The notes beneath the pieces are model-generated. The model saw nothing but the letters and a program-made list of their open reading frames with translations. It ran no database searches and was not told the origin of the DNA. A stretch of 64,000 nucleotides of DNA. Source: G965247265 sp965247265 (GTDB taxonomy: Bacteria; Pseudomonadota; Gammaproteobacteria; UBA4575). Positions 15,698 to 23,776 of the stretch are shown here, in pieces. The stretch's first letter is position 1. Every line of letters begins with the position of its first letter. The translations under genes were made by a program, and so were the position numbers. The stretch lies in assembly GCA_965247265.1 (NCBI GenBank), contig OZ252002.1, positions 2,480,001-2,544,000 on the forward strand, written 5' to 3'.

Positions 15698-16211
15698 AGG
15701 TGTGAGCGCGCAACCCCCCAGCAACCCTCTTTGCGCGACACAAACGCTATTCAACCCTTACTGGAACCAAGCCTGTCCGGTATTCATTCTATCTTAGAAA
15801 AAGACACGCCTGATCATGTGATGCTTGGCCCCGGCGGAGCCGTCAACCTGCGCCGGTTCTTCGTCACCTACCCAAAGGACCCGGTGAGCATGGCCAACTG
15901 CTGTTTTATCAACGAATGGAACGGCAAAAGCGGTGGCCCACACGATCACCCGTTTGATTTCGTCGCCCTGGTGGTGGAGGGCGTGAAGCAGGAAGTCGTC
16001 TATACGCACCGGGGGCTTGCCGTGACCAGCCATGAGTACCCGCCAGGCACCCTCATGTTCACCCGTTATGATCAAATCCACCTGGTACACGCCCATCCTA
16101 GATTGATCACCCTGGTGCATACCGGCGAGGTAAGACAGCACTGTTCCTATGTGTATGAGAACGGCAGGCGGCACAGTATCTTTGAATACCGGCAAAAAAG
16201 GAACTCTTTTC

Positions 16212-17021
16212 ATGTCGGCGGATAACCTGCTCGAATTGCGCCATGCAGTGTTAAAGAAGATGCGCGCACATTTTGATGACAGCCGTGCCGTCGAGGTGCT
16301 GAGCTCTTGTTTTCAAGATTGCCGCTCCTACATGCCCAACGTATATCACCTGAACCAAAACGCCGCCACTGGAAATAACCCCGAGATTAAAGTGCCTTTA
16401 GCGGGCTCGGTCAAGTACCTCGCGCCATTTCATGAGTTCGAGCTTCGAGCGTTGTGCAGTCAATACCAGACCGACGTGTATCAAATCCACCCCTGTTTCA
16501 GAAACGAACAAGATGACAGCCACTTGTATTGCTTCCATATGCTGGAATGGGCGCGGATAATGGATGAAGAACCTCGACAGGCGTACCTGGTTGACGAAAC
16601 CATAGATGTCCTCAACCGGCTGTTCGCGCTAAACGACATCGAACTCGAACCCCCTGAAGCGGTGCCTTTCGATCTCGTGAAATTCATGCAGGATGTTCCC
16701 CAGGTGCCTAATCGCGGGTATTTCATCAACACGGACTTTCCGGAGCTGGAGCAATACCCCTCGCCGGCTTGTGTCGACCAGCAGCAACAAAGAGTGGAGT
16801 TTTTTTACAACGGTATCGAGATTGCCAATATCTTTCTCGATAACTGCGATGCACAAGACTTTCATGCCAAATGGCCGACAGCGCCTGCATCGATCGTGCA
16901 ATTGGTCAAAGACGCTCCGCCCACCGTGTGCGGCGCCATCGGCTTGGAACGCCTGCTCATGGCCATGACCGGCGAGACCGACATTAATAATATGCTGCCG
17001 AACCCGTTAGACTGGCAATAA
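16212..17021 (+). CDS. EpmA/LysRS-like class II aminoacyl-transferase core
   Basis: 269 residues from ATG 16212, overlapping the cupin stop by 14 bp. Class II motif 2 is visible as CFRNEQDDSHLYCFHMLEW, the NGIEIANIF block matches the KGIELANGF block of EpmA, and motif 3 is GAIGLERLLMAM. No anticodon-binding domain. It is clearly different from the genuine EpmA at 54.4-55.3 kb: the region before motif 2 and the substrate pocket diverge. It probably activates an amino acid or analogue for transfer to something other than tRNA. The cupin partner hints at a small-molecule or protein-modification pathway; that is inference. Confidence 0.7.
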   Translation: MSADNLLELRHAVLKKMRAHFDDSRAVEVLSSCFQDCRSYMPNVYHLNQNAATGNNPEIKVPLAGSVKYLAPFHEFELRALCSQYQTDVYQIHPCFRNEQDDSHLYCFHMLEWARIMDEEPRQAYLVDETIDVLNRLFALNDIELEPPEAVPFDLVKFMQDVPQVPNRGYFINTDFPELEQYPSPACVDQQQQRVEFFYNGIEIANIFLDNCDAQDFHAKWPTAPASIVQLVKDAPPTVCGAIGLERLLMAMTGETDINNMLPNPLDWQ

Positions 17022-17148
17022 TTCTAGGACTGATCCGCTTTGAATTGCTCGCCAAGCTTTCATGCCCCGTTCAATCCCATTGCATGGATCGTGAAACGGC
17101 AATTTCCCAGCTAAAATCACTTAGGAAAATCCGGGAAATTTCCAGGCC

Positions 17149-17167
17149 ATTCTTAATTATTTTCTAC
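17149..17167 (-). repeat. Inner right end repeat of the 7-kb element
   Basis: Second copy of the ATTCTTAATTATTTT core, 23 bp inside the right terminus, same orientation. Confidence 0.6.
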
Positions 17168-17171
17168 CCAA

Positions 17172-17198
17172 ATTCTTAATTATTTTTGTCCGCTAACA
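17172..17198 (-). repeat. Right terminal inverted repeat of the 7-kb element
   Basis: Ends in ACA (TGT on the minus strand), pairs with 10179-10205. It interrupts the PFL_4703-type gene and supplies its stop codon. Confidence 0.7.
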
Positions 17199-17425
17199 TG
17201 GAAGATGTAAAAGGCAAAGGCGTACACGTTGGCCGAAGGCACCGTGTCGGGGGCCTGCACGGCACCGGAACGCAGGTCCGGGGGAATGTGTACGGTTAGG
17301 TGTTCGGGCGCCCGGCTCCAGCCGAACCACAGCCCCAGGATCACGACCAGCTGCACACCGATCACGACCCACAGTGAACGCAGGTGCGCACGGACTTTAT
17401 CGATTTCGTGGCGGTAGCGGCGCAT
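17180..17425 (-). pseudogene. ICE protein of the PFL_4703/TIGR03746 family, 3' end cut by element
   Basis: Starts at ATG 17425 (good GGAAGGA ribosome site) with MRRYRHEIDKVRAHLRSLWV and a membrane helix, then HLTVHIPPDLRSGAV. Native sequence ends at FYIF (17199); the last residues and the stop come from the 7-kb element end. Family proteins are more than twice this length. It belongs to the conjugation set of PFGI-1-like integrative elements. Confidence 0.7.
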
Positions 17426-17777
17426 CGCTGGTCCTTCCGATATCCCAGGCCCCGTTGCGTCGCACGAATCCTGCACGGCACAGACCACGCACATCCAGCC
17501 AGATCACGATCCGCTGGCGGTAGTGTCCGTCCGGGCGTCCCCGCTTGAGGCGCTGGAACACCCCGGCCATACCCACGGTACTCGCCACCACGCCCACTGC
17601 GGCGATCCCGAACCCTATGGTAAGTATGCCCATCAGCCCGGCGAGGAGGAGGCTTACGGGCAACCAGATGAGCGCATTCATGCCTGTGATGACCCCCAGC
17701 TCAAGCGACGAGCACCCCTTGAATACCGCGGGTTCGACATTCAGCCGGTCGGCCAGAATTTCACTTGGATCGGCCAT
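17397..17777 (-). CDS. ICE membrane protein, TIGR03750 family
   Basis: 126 residues with two membrane segments and the features of this conjugation family (N-terminal LADRLNVEPAVFKGCSSLEL, C-terminal RPDGHYRQRIVIWLD). It appears full length and overlaps the next gene. The remaining transfer genes are broken, so it is probably idle. Confidence 0.65.
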   Translation of the reverse strand: MADPSEILADRLNVEPAVFKGCSSLELGVITGMNALIWLPVSLLLAGLMGILTIGFGIAAVGVVASTVGMAGVFQRLKRGRPDGHYRQRIVIWLDVRGLCRAGFVRRNGAWDIGRTSDAPLPPRNR

Positions 17778-17780
17778 CGC

Positions 17781-18077
17781 TCAGATGACGCCTGCAGCTT
17801 CGGTCAACAGGTAGTTGGCAAAGGCCAGCACCACGGCGCCGACAATGCCGAGTACACCGACCTCGACTCACTCGGCCTTGCCCTGGCACGCAGTGCACTC
17901 CACAGCACATCGAACAGGGCGGCCTAGCCGTTCTGCCAGGCACGGAAGTTGCCGAGTACCACCCACACCACCCAGATGAAGGCAAGCAGGACGATCACGG
18001 TCGCGATGCCGTTCAGCAGGGCGGACGGGGTCACTCCGGAACCTGCCTGGAAGGCCGCATGCTGCGCCGAGGTCATA
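17781..18077 (-). pseudogene. Fused remnants of two ICE proteins (TIGR03758 and TIGR03745)
   Basis: From ATG 18077 the frame reads FQAGSGVTPSALLNGIATVI and FIWVVWVVLGNFRAWQNG, a TIGR03758-type protein, then a TAG where family members have Arg or Lys, then AALFDVLWSALRA. A second stop follows, and the sequence goes straight into GVLGIVGAVVLAFANYLL and TEAAGVI, the C-terminus of the TIGR03745 family. A deletion has removed the end of one gene and the start of the next. Confidence 0.6.
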
Positions 18078-18085
18078 TGCGTTCA

Positions 18086-18421
18086 TTATTGGCGGTAGTC
18101 CCCGTGTAGGGGCAGGAAGGTCCTGGGCACGGCCCGGGGCACATCGATATGTGCCTGGATGCCCCGGCCAATCCTGGCCAGGTCCTGTCGCAGCCAGTCG
18201 TAGCGCAGCCAGATACTGGCATCCGGGCGGGCCTGTGCCTCGGCTTTGCGAATCAGGGGTTCGGGCACCTCCAGCTCATGGGCAATTCTAGCCAGCGCCG
18301 CGCGCTCGCCGTCATCATTGGCTAGCGCAGCCTGCATGCCCAGCACGGCCGCAAGCAGCCCCACGGCCAGTGAGCGGGCAATGCGAATGAAGGTCTGTAA
18401 GGGTTCGCGCATGCGGTGCAT
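18086..18421 (-). CDS. RAQPRD family ICE protein
   Basis: 111 residues: signal peptide (AVGLLAAVLGMQAALAN), then RIAHELEVPEPLIRKAEAQA and IWLRYDWLRQDLARI and the ending GDYRQ, the pattern of RAQPRD-type integrative-element proteins. It heads the minus-strand series RAQPRD, TIGR03758, TIGR03745, TIGR03750, TIGR03746, the usual ICE order. Confidence 0.7.
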   Translation of the reverse strand: MHRMREPLQTFIRIARSLAVGLLAAVLGMQAALANDDGERAALARIAHELEVPEPLIRKAEAQARPDASIWLRYDWLRQDLARIGRGIQAHIDVPRAVPRTFLPLHGDYRQ

Positions 18422-18630
18422 GGTGAGCCACCGGAGCGGGGCGGGCTACCGGAAACCGATTCCAGCAAGTGCACGGTTTCCGGGAGATGTTTGCCGCTGT
18501 CACCCCAGGAGTCCCGATCTGTCCGCAAACAGTCCAGCACGCGGCCCAAAGGCCAGACGGGTCCGGCCTATACGGGTCCACAAGGCCGGGGTGTCGTGGC
18601 AAGCTTTGGTAAAGGATCAAGAGCCTGCTG

Positions 18631-18893
18631 CTAGTCCCGTTTCAGTTCGACCACTTCGTCAAGCAATGCACGAATCTCGGCATGCAGGTCTGTAATCGTC
18701 GGTTCCAGATGGGCCGTGCCGGAAGTCTCCGGGTTTGTCTAGCCGTGAGCATGCGCCTGTACCGCATCGACGATGATGCTGATGAACAGGTTCAGCACGG
18801 CAAACGAGGTGACCAGGATGAACGGTACGAAAAAAACCCAAGCATAGGGAGCGCCGGGCGAAAAGATTGCACAAAACTCCCGAACAAGGTGAC
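18631..18893 (-). pseudogene. Remnant of a bacterial voltage-gated sodium channel-like protein
   Basis: The minus strand reads APYAWVFFVPFILVTSFAVL and NLFISIIVDAVQ, the last pore helix of NaChBac-type ion channels, followed by an in-frame TAG and then a C-terminal coiled-coil-like tail (DLHAEIRALLDEVVELKRD). The voltage sensor and selectivity filter are absent. The rest of the 697 bp between the RAQPRD gene and aapJ shows no gene I can support. Confidence 0.5.
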
Positions 18894-19117
18894 CTAGATC
18901 GAACAGGGGAAATCACGCATTCACCTCAAGGCGATCATGTGCGACATGCCCGGGCCGGGCACCCTGCACTTCACCCGTGTGTAAGGGCTAGGCAGATGGC
19001 TCGAGCCACGGTACGCTCGGGGTTAAAATGAGGGACAGTTTCAGGTAGTCTGTAGGTCTCATGGATGACATTGGAACAGAACTATACAAAAAAACAAACA
19101 TTGCAGGAGAACCCCAC

Positions 19118-20140
19118 ATGAGTGCTATCAAATTCTCAGCCATCGGAGTTGCACTGTCGATTGCGACCGGAATTGCCCAGGCGGGCACACTGGCCGAGGT
19201 ACTGGCTCGCGGCGAACTGAACTGCGTGGTCACCACGGGGCTAGCCGGGTTTGCGGCGCCGGATGAAAGCGGCCGCTGGGAGGGCTTCGACGTCACCTTC
19301 TGCCGTGCCGTGGCCGCAGCGGTGCTCGGTGATGGCGAGAAGGTCAAGTTTGTCCCGTCTACCGGGAAGACCCGGTTCACCCTGCTCAATTCAGGCGAGG
19401 GTGACATCCTGTTCCGCAACACGACCGAGACCATGAGCCGCGATGTGGACCTGAAGATGACGTTTCTGCCGGTCAACTATTACGACGGTCAGGGCTTTCT
19501 GGTGCGCAAGGATCTGGGGGTCGACTCGGCCATGCAGCTCGGCGGGTCTTCTGTGTGTATCCAGGCTGGCACCACGACTGAACTAAACCTGGCGGATTTT
19601 TTCAGTTCCAACGGGATGGACTATGAGCCGGTGAACACTGAGACCAACGAGGAAAGCATTGCCAACTATACCGGCGGCCGCTGCGATGCCTACACCACGG
19701 ACGTATCCGCCCTGGCTTCCACCCGGGCTGCGCTCAAGGATCCTTCCGCGCACAAGATCCTGCCGGAAATCATTTCCAAGGAACCCCTGGCAGGTGCCGT
19801 GCGTCACGGTGACGACAACTGGGCGGACATCGGTAAATGGGTGGTCAATGCCATCATCAACGCTGAGGAACTCGGGATCACCCAGGCCAACGTCGGTGAG
19901 CTTTGCGCGCCCCCCCCGGGCTCCAACCCTCGCATCAACCGGCTGTGCGGGACCGAAGGCACCATGGGGGCCATGCTCGGCTTGGATGCGCAGTGGGCCA
20001 TGCGGGCAATTTCAGTGGCCGGAAACTATGGTGAGATTTTCGAGACGTACCTGGGCTCCGAGACCCCGCTTGCCTTGGCACGCGGCCTGAACGCATCCTG
20101 GAAAGAGGGCGGTATCCTCTACGCTGCACCGATTCGCTAG
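19118..20140 (+). CDS. aapJ: General L-amino acid ABC transporter, substrate-binding protein
   Basis: 340 residues from ATG 19118 (AGGAGAA ribosome site; an upstream in-frame ATG at 19061 lacks one and would spoil the signal peptide). Signal peptide, then a type-3 solute-binding fold: GLAGFAAPDESGRWEGFDVT, FCRAVAAAVLG, NTTETMSRDVDL. The family binds a wide range of L-amino acids in the periplasm. First gene of an intact four-gene operon; a 139-bp gap follows, as is common between the abundant binding protein and permeases. Confidence 0.9.
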   Translation: MSAIKFSAIGVALSIATGIAQAGTLAEVLARGELNCVVTTGLAGFAAPDESGRWEGFDVTFCRAVAAAVLGDGEKVKFVPSTGKTRFTLLNSGEGDILFRNTTETMSRDVDLKMTFLPVNYYDGQGFLVRKDLGVDSAMQLGGSSVCIQAGTTTELNLADFFSSNGMDYEPVNTETNEESIANYTGGRCDAYTTDVSALASTRAALKDPSAHKILPEIISKEPLAGAVRHGDDNWADIGKWVVNAIINAEELGITQANVGELCAPPPGSNPRINRLCGTEGTMGAMLGLDAQWAMRAISVAGNYGEIFETYLGSETPLALARGLNASWKEGGILYAAPIR

Positions 20141-20279
20141 ACGGGCGGTCCCGATACCCGTGAAAGGCAGGCCTGCACGGTGACACCCTGTTTCTTCACT
20201 GCAGCACGCATGGCCCGGGAGCCTGCCGCGGCGATATCGGTCACGCACAATATGAGGAACGAAGCTTCGGAGCATCGCA

Positions 20280-21467
20280 ATGGCTGACCCGGCGCTGCAA
20301 GAGGAGAGCCGGCTGACGCGACTGTGGAACGACATGGCGGTTCGTTCCGCCGTGGTCCAGATTGTTGCCATGGCGCTGATCCTCGGATTCCTCACCTACC
20401 TCGTTCGCAACGCATTCGTCAACCTCGAGGCCCTCGGCAAGAACTTCAGCTACGGCTTCCTGTGGCAGCAGTCCTCCTATGACATCAACCAGCACCTGAT
20501 CGAATACAGTTCCCGCTCCACACACTTCCGGGCCATGCTGGTGGGGATCCTCAACACCCTGCTCGTGGCCGTCAGCGGAATTGCGCTGGCCACCGTACTG
20601 GGATTCATACTGGGCGTGCTGCGCCTGTCGAGGAACTGGCTGACGAACAAACTCGCCTACGCATACACCGAGTTCGTACGCAACGTGCCGGTCCTGCTGC
20701 ACATCCTGCTGATCCACGGGATCATCGTGAACACACTGCCCCTGCCCAAGCAGGCCCTTAGTCTCGGTGACACGGTCTTTCTGACCAACCGGGGCTTTTT
20801 TGTCCCGAGGCCGGTGCAAGAACCCCTGTTTTGGGCAGTCATCGCTGTGTTTGCCGCGGGCGTCGCGTTCTTCCTGTGGTTCAAGAAGCATACCAAGAGG
20901 GTGCAGGATGAGACCGGGAAACACTATCCAGTGTTCTGGATCGGGGTCGTGGCCATCCTGGGGGTCCCGCTGTGTACACACTTTTTGCTCGGAAACCCGA
21001 TTGCCTGGGACGTCCCGGCCCTGCAGCGGTTCAACTTCCAAGGCGGCATGGTGGTCCGACCGGAATTCGTCGCCCTGTGGCTGGCCCTGTCGATGTATAC
21101 AGCGGCGTTCATCGGAGAGATCGTGCGTGCCGGAATCCTCGCCGTGCACCACGGGCAAACCGAAGCCTCCCTCGCCCTGGGGATCGGCCGCACACGCACC
21201 CTGAGCCTGGTGGTCATTCCCCAGGCCCTGCGGATCATCGTGCCTCCGCTGACCAGCCAGTACGTGAACCTGACCAAGAACTCCTCGCTGGCCCTTGCAA
21301 TCGGGTACATGGACATCGTGGCAACCATCGGCGGCATTTCCCTGAACCAGACCGGCCGGGAGATGGAGTGCATGATCCTCGTACTGCTGCTGTACTTAAC
21401 GCTGTCACTGCTGATCTCCGCGGTCATGAACTGGTATAACCATCGCATCCGGCTAATGAAGCGGTAG
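20280..21467 (+). CDS. aapQ: General L-amino acid ABC transporter permease AapQ
   Basis: 395 residues with several membrane helices and the long form typical of AapQ. The EAA-type cytoplasmic loop is ASLALGIGRTRTLSLVVIPQ near the C-terminus. Forms the channel with AapM. Ten bases separate it from aapM. Confidence 0.9.
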   Translation: MADPALQEESRLTRLWNDMAVRSAVVQIVAMALILGFLTYLVRNAFVNLEALGKNFSYGFLWQQSSYDINQHLIEYSSRSTHFRAMLVGILNTLLVAVSGIALATVLGFILGVLRLSRNWLTNKLAYAYTEFVRNVPVLLHILLIHGIIVNTLPLPKQALSLGDTVFLTNRGFFVPRPVQEPLFWAVIAVFAAGVAFFLWFKKHTKRVQDETGKHYPVFWIGVVAILGVPLCTHFLLGNPIAWDVPALQRFNFQGGMVVRPEFVALWLALSMYTAAFIGEIVRAGILAVHHGQTEASLALGIGRTRTLSLVVIPQALRIIVPPLTSQYVNLTKNSSLALAIGYMDIVATIGGISLNQTGREMECMILVLLLYLTLSLLISAVMNWYNHRIRLMKR

Positions 21468-21476
21468 GAGGCTGGA

Positions 21477-22586
21477 ATGACTGGACACCCCTACAAGCCG
21501 GGCGAGCATCCCGATCTTCCGCCGCCAGCGAGTACCATCGGACCCGTTGGATGGATACGCCGGAACCTTTTTTCCTCGCCAACCAATGTCATGGTGACCC
21601 TGCTGTCGCTCTGGCTGCTGTACGAGATCGCCCCTCCGATCCTGGACTGGATGCTGTTCGATGCAGCGTTTACCGGTGCCAACCGGGATGAATGCCGGGC
21701 CCAAGCGGATGGAGCCTGCTGGGCATTCATTGCCGAGCGCTTCCGGCTGTTCACCTACGGATTCTATCCGGCCGAACACCGATGGCGGGTCAACCTTTCC
21801 TTTATCCTGTTGCTCGCGGCACTGGTTCCGCTGCTGTACGACCGTCTTCCTCTGAGGAAGTACGGACTGTATTCTTCCCTGAGTTTTCCGCTGATCTGTG
21901 GCTGGCTTCTGCTGGGAGGATTCGGGCTAGAACCGGTCAAGACAGACCAGTTCGGCGGGTTCATGCTGACACTGGTGATCGGAGTGACCGGCATCGCCTT
22001 TTCCCTGCCGATCGGCATCGCTCTAGCACTGGGAAGGCAGTCCAAGCTCTACGTCATCCGCCTGTCCTGCGTAGGGTTCATTGAATTCATTCGCGGCGTG
22101 CCGCTGATCACGCTGCTGTTCGTCGCCTCGACCATGCTCAACTACTTCCTGCCGAAAGGCACGGTCTTCGACTTGCTGCTGCGAGTCCTGATCATGGTGA
22201 CACTGTTTGCATCCGGCTACATGGCGGAAGTCATCCGCGGCGGGCTGCAGGCCATACCCAAGGGCCAGATCGAGGCGGCTGATGCCATGGGATTAAAATA
22301 CTGGCAATGCATGCGCCTGATTGTCCTGCCCCAGGCGCTGAAGATCTCGATACCAGGCATCGTTAACACCTTTATTGGCCTATACAAGGACACCACGCTG
22401 GTAATTGTCATCGGGCTGGCGGACCCGCTCGGGATCGGGCGCGCCTCGCTCGCAGACACCCGGTGGACCGGGCTGGCCAGCGAGGTCTACCTGTTTGTCG
22501 CCATATTCTTTTTCATATCCTGTTTCGCCATGGCACGCTATTCGCTGTACCTGGAAAACAGACTCAAGACCGAATATGACCGGTAG
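21477..22586 (+). CDS. aapM: General L-amino acid ABC transporter permease AapM
   Basis: 369 residues; membrane protein with the EAA loop EAADAMGLKYWQCMRLIVLP and FIEFIRGVPLITLL, typical of polar amino-acid permeases. Starts with a GGAGG-like site after aapQ. Confidence 0.9.
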   Translation: MTGHPYKPGEHPDLPPPASTIGPVGWIRRNLFSSPTNVMVTLLSLWLLYEIAPPILDWMLFDAAFTGANRDECRAQADGACWAFIAERFRLFTYGFYPAEHRWRVNLSFILLLAALVPLLYDRLPLRKYGLYSSLSFPLICGWLLLGGFGLEPVKTDQFGGFMLTLVIGVTGIAFSLPIGIALALGRQSKLYVIRLSCVGFIEFIRGVPLITLLFVASTMLNYFLPKGTVFDLLLRVLIMVTLFASGYMAEVIRGGLQAIPKGQIEAADAMGLKYWQCMRLIVLPQALKISIPGIVNTFIGLYKDTTLVIVIGLADPLGIGRASLADTRWTGLASEVYLFVAIFFFISCFAMARYSLYLENRLKTEYDR

Positions 22587-22609
22587 CCCGCAAGATGTAC
22601 GGAGGTAAC

Positions 22610-23383
22610 ATGACCGAACACCCTACCCTGCAACCGGACGACAACGACTATGCGGTGGTGATGCGCAACGTGCACAAGTGGTTTGGGCCGTTCCACGTCC
22701 TCAAGGACCTAAAACTAAACGTTGCTCGGGGAGAGAAAATCGTCATCTGCGGGCCTTCCGGCTCCGGCAAATCCACCCTCATTCGCTGCATCAACCGGCT
22801 TGAAGTACACCAGGAGGGTGACATCATCGTCGACGGGACCGAGCTGACCAACGATCTCAGGCACATTGAGAAGGTCAGGCGTGAAGTGGGAATGGTGTTC
22901 CAGCATTTCAACCTGTTCCCCCACCTCACCGCCCTGGAGAACTGCACCCTGGCCCTGATCTGGGTCAAGAAATTGCCCAAGGAGAAGGCCGAGGCCATCG
23001 CGATGAGGTATCTTGAACGGGTGAAAATCCCGGAACAAGCCAACAAGTTCACCGGGCAGCTCTCAGGCGGACAGCAGCAGCGGGTCGCGATCGCCCGCAG
23101 CCTGTGCATGCGCCCCAAGATCATGCTGTTCGACGAGCCCACCTCGGCGCTCGACCCGGAAATGATCAAGGAGGTCCTGGATGTCATGATCGAACTGGCG
23201 AGCAAGGGGATCACCATGCTGTGCGTAACCCACGAGATGGGGTTTGCGAAAACCGTGGCGGACCGGGTGATCTTCATGGACGGTGGGGAGATCATCGAGG
23301 AGAACACCCCGGAAGAATTCTTCGACAATCCGCAGCACGACCGGACCAAGCTGTTCCTCAGCCAGATTCTCAATCACGGCTGA
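22610..23383 (+). CDS. aapP: General L-amino acid ABC transporter ATPase AapP
   Basis: 257 residues from ATG 22610 (ACGGAGGT ribosome site). Walker A GPSGSGKST, signature LSGGQQQRVAIARSL, Walker B MLFDEPTSALD, and the switch histidine in CVTHEMGFA. Drives import through AapQM. Complete operon with GC-rich codon use, unlike the AT-rich core genes. Confidence 0.92.
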   Translation: MTEHPTLQPDDNDYAVVMRNVHKWFGPFHVLKDLKLNVARGEKIVICGPSGSGKSTLIRCINRLEVHQEGDIIVDGTELTNDLRHIEKVRREVGMVFQHFNLFPHLTALENCTLALIWVKKLPKEKAEAIAMRYLERVKIPEQANKFTGQLSGGQQQRVAIARSLCMRPKIMLFDEPTSALDPEMIKEVLDVMIELASKGITMLCVTHEMGFAKTVADRVIFMDGGEIIEENTPEEFFDNPQHDRTKLFLSQILNHG

Positions 23384-23776
23384 GTGCACAGGGCTGCGCT
23401 CGGCATCTGCCTGCTTCCTGCGAGATTCGTTTTCCTCCCACACTTGATCGGGTTCAAACCCTCCGAAATCCGTATTCCAGTAGTAATTGTCGTTTCCAGT
23501 ATCTTCAATATACGACAAACGTCACCTATGGATATGACCCTTCATGGGCCCTGACTCGCGCAACAATTGGCTCAACCGGATCACACTGGCGTACCGTTAT
23601 GTCCCCTCACCATTTCAGGAAATGTTCATGGCTTCTATTCTATTGCAGCCAGAATGGAACAAATCATACACACCTTGCCAAATCTGTCTATCTCCCTTAT
23701 TCTCAGATACGAGTTGCCGTGACAAAAACAAACTTGTTCTCAGAACCTAGCCGGTAATTGCGAATGAGGGATAAGC
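23384..23776. other. 393-bp gap between aapP and the receptor gene
   Basis: No gene supported. The minus strand at about 23395-23518 reads YYWNTDFGGFEPDQVWEE, which looks like part of a TonB-receptor barrel and may be a remnant. Composition becomes more AT-rich towards the receptor start. Confidence 0.4.

Larger units (their letters stand above)
12958..16225 (+). pseudogene. Cupin-domain protein interrupted by the IS1595-type element
   Basis: Removing the IS and one target copy restores one frame of 196 residues: 12958-13020 (MAVIEQKALHKLVNAMQALL) joined to 15698-16225. The C-terminal part has cupin motifs: GGPHDHPFDFVALVVEG (HxH and a conserved Asp) and YPPGTLMFTRYDQIHLV (PxG and His). It resembles small 'HDHP' cupins that bind a metal. 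The 3' gene overlaps it by 14 bp. The insertion removes only about 21 N-terminal residues from the downstream piece, which could still be made from a TTG at 15692 if transcribed. Confidence 0.7.
10179..17198. mobile_element. 7.0-kb element with TGT...ACA inverted ends and no own transposase
   Basis: Ends 10179-10205 and 17172-17198 are inverted copies matching at 22 of 27 positions, both starting 5'-TGT. Each end has a second inner copy of the AATAATTAAGAAT core (10292-10310; 17149-17167). Multiple transposase-binding repeats next to TGT/ACA termini are typical of Tn7-like and Tn402/Mu-like elements. No matching transposase gene lies inside; the only transposase belongs to the nested IS. Cargo: Mu-like head genes, a cupin gene, an EpmA-like gene. 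I see no target duplication at the outer borders. Confidence 0.6.

Noticed and set aside
23063..23518. 151-codon minus-strand frame over the aapP 3' end
   Set aside because: Mostly antisense to aapP; only its first 40 codons, outside aapP, look protein-like and may be a receptor fragment.
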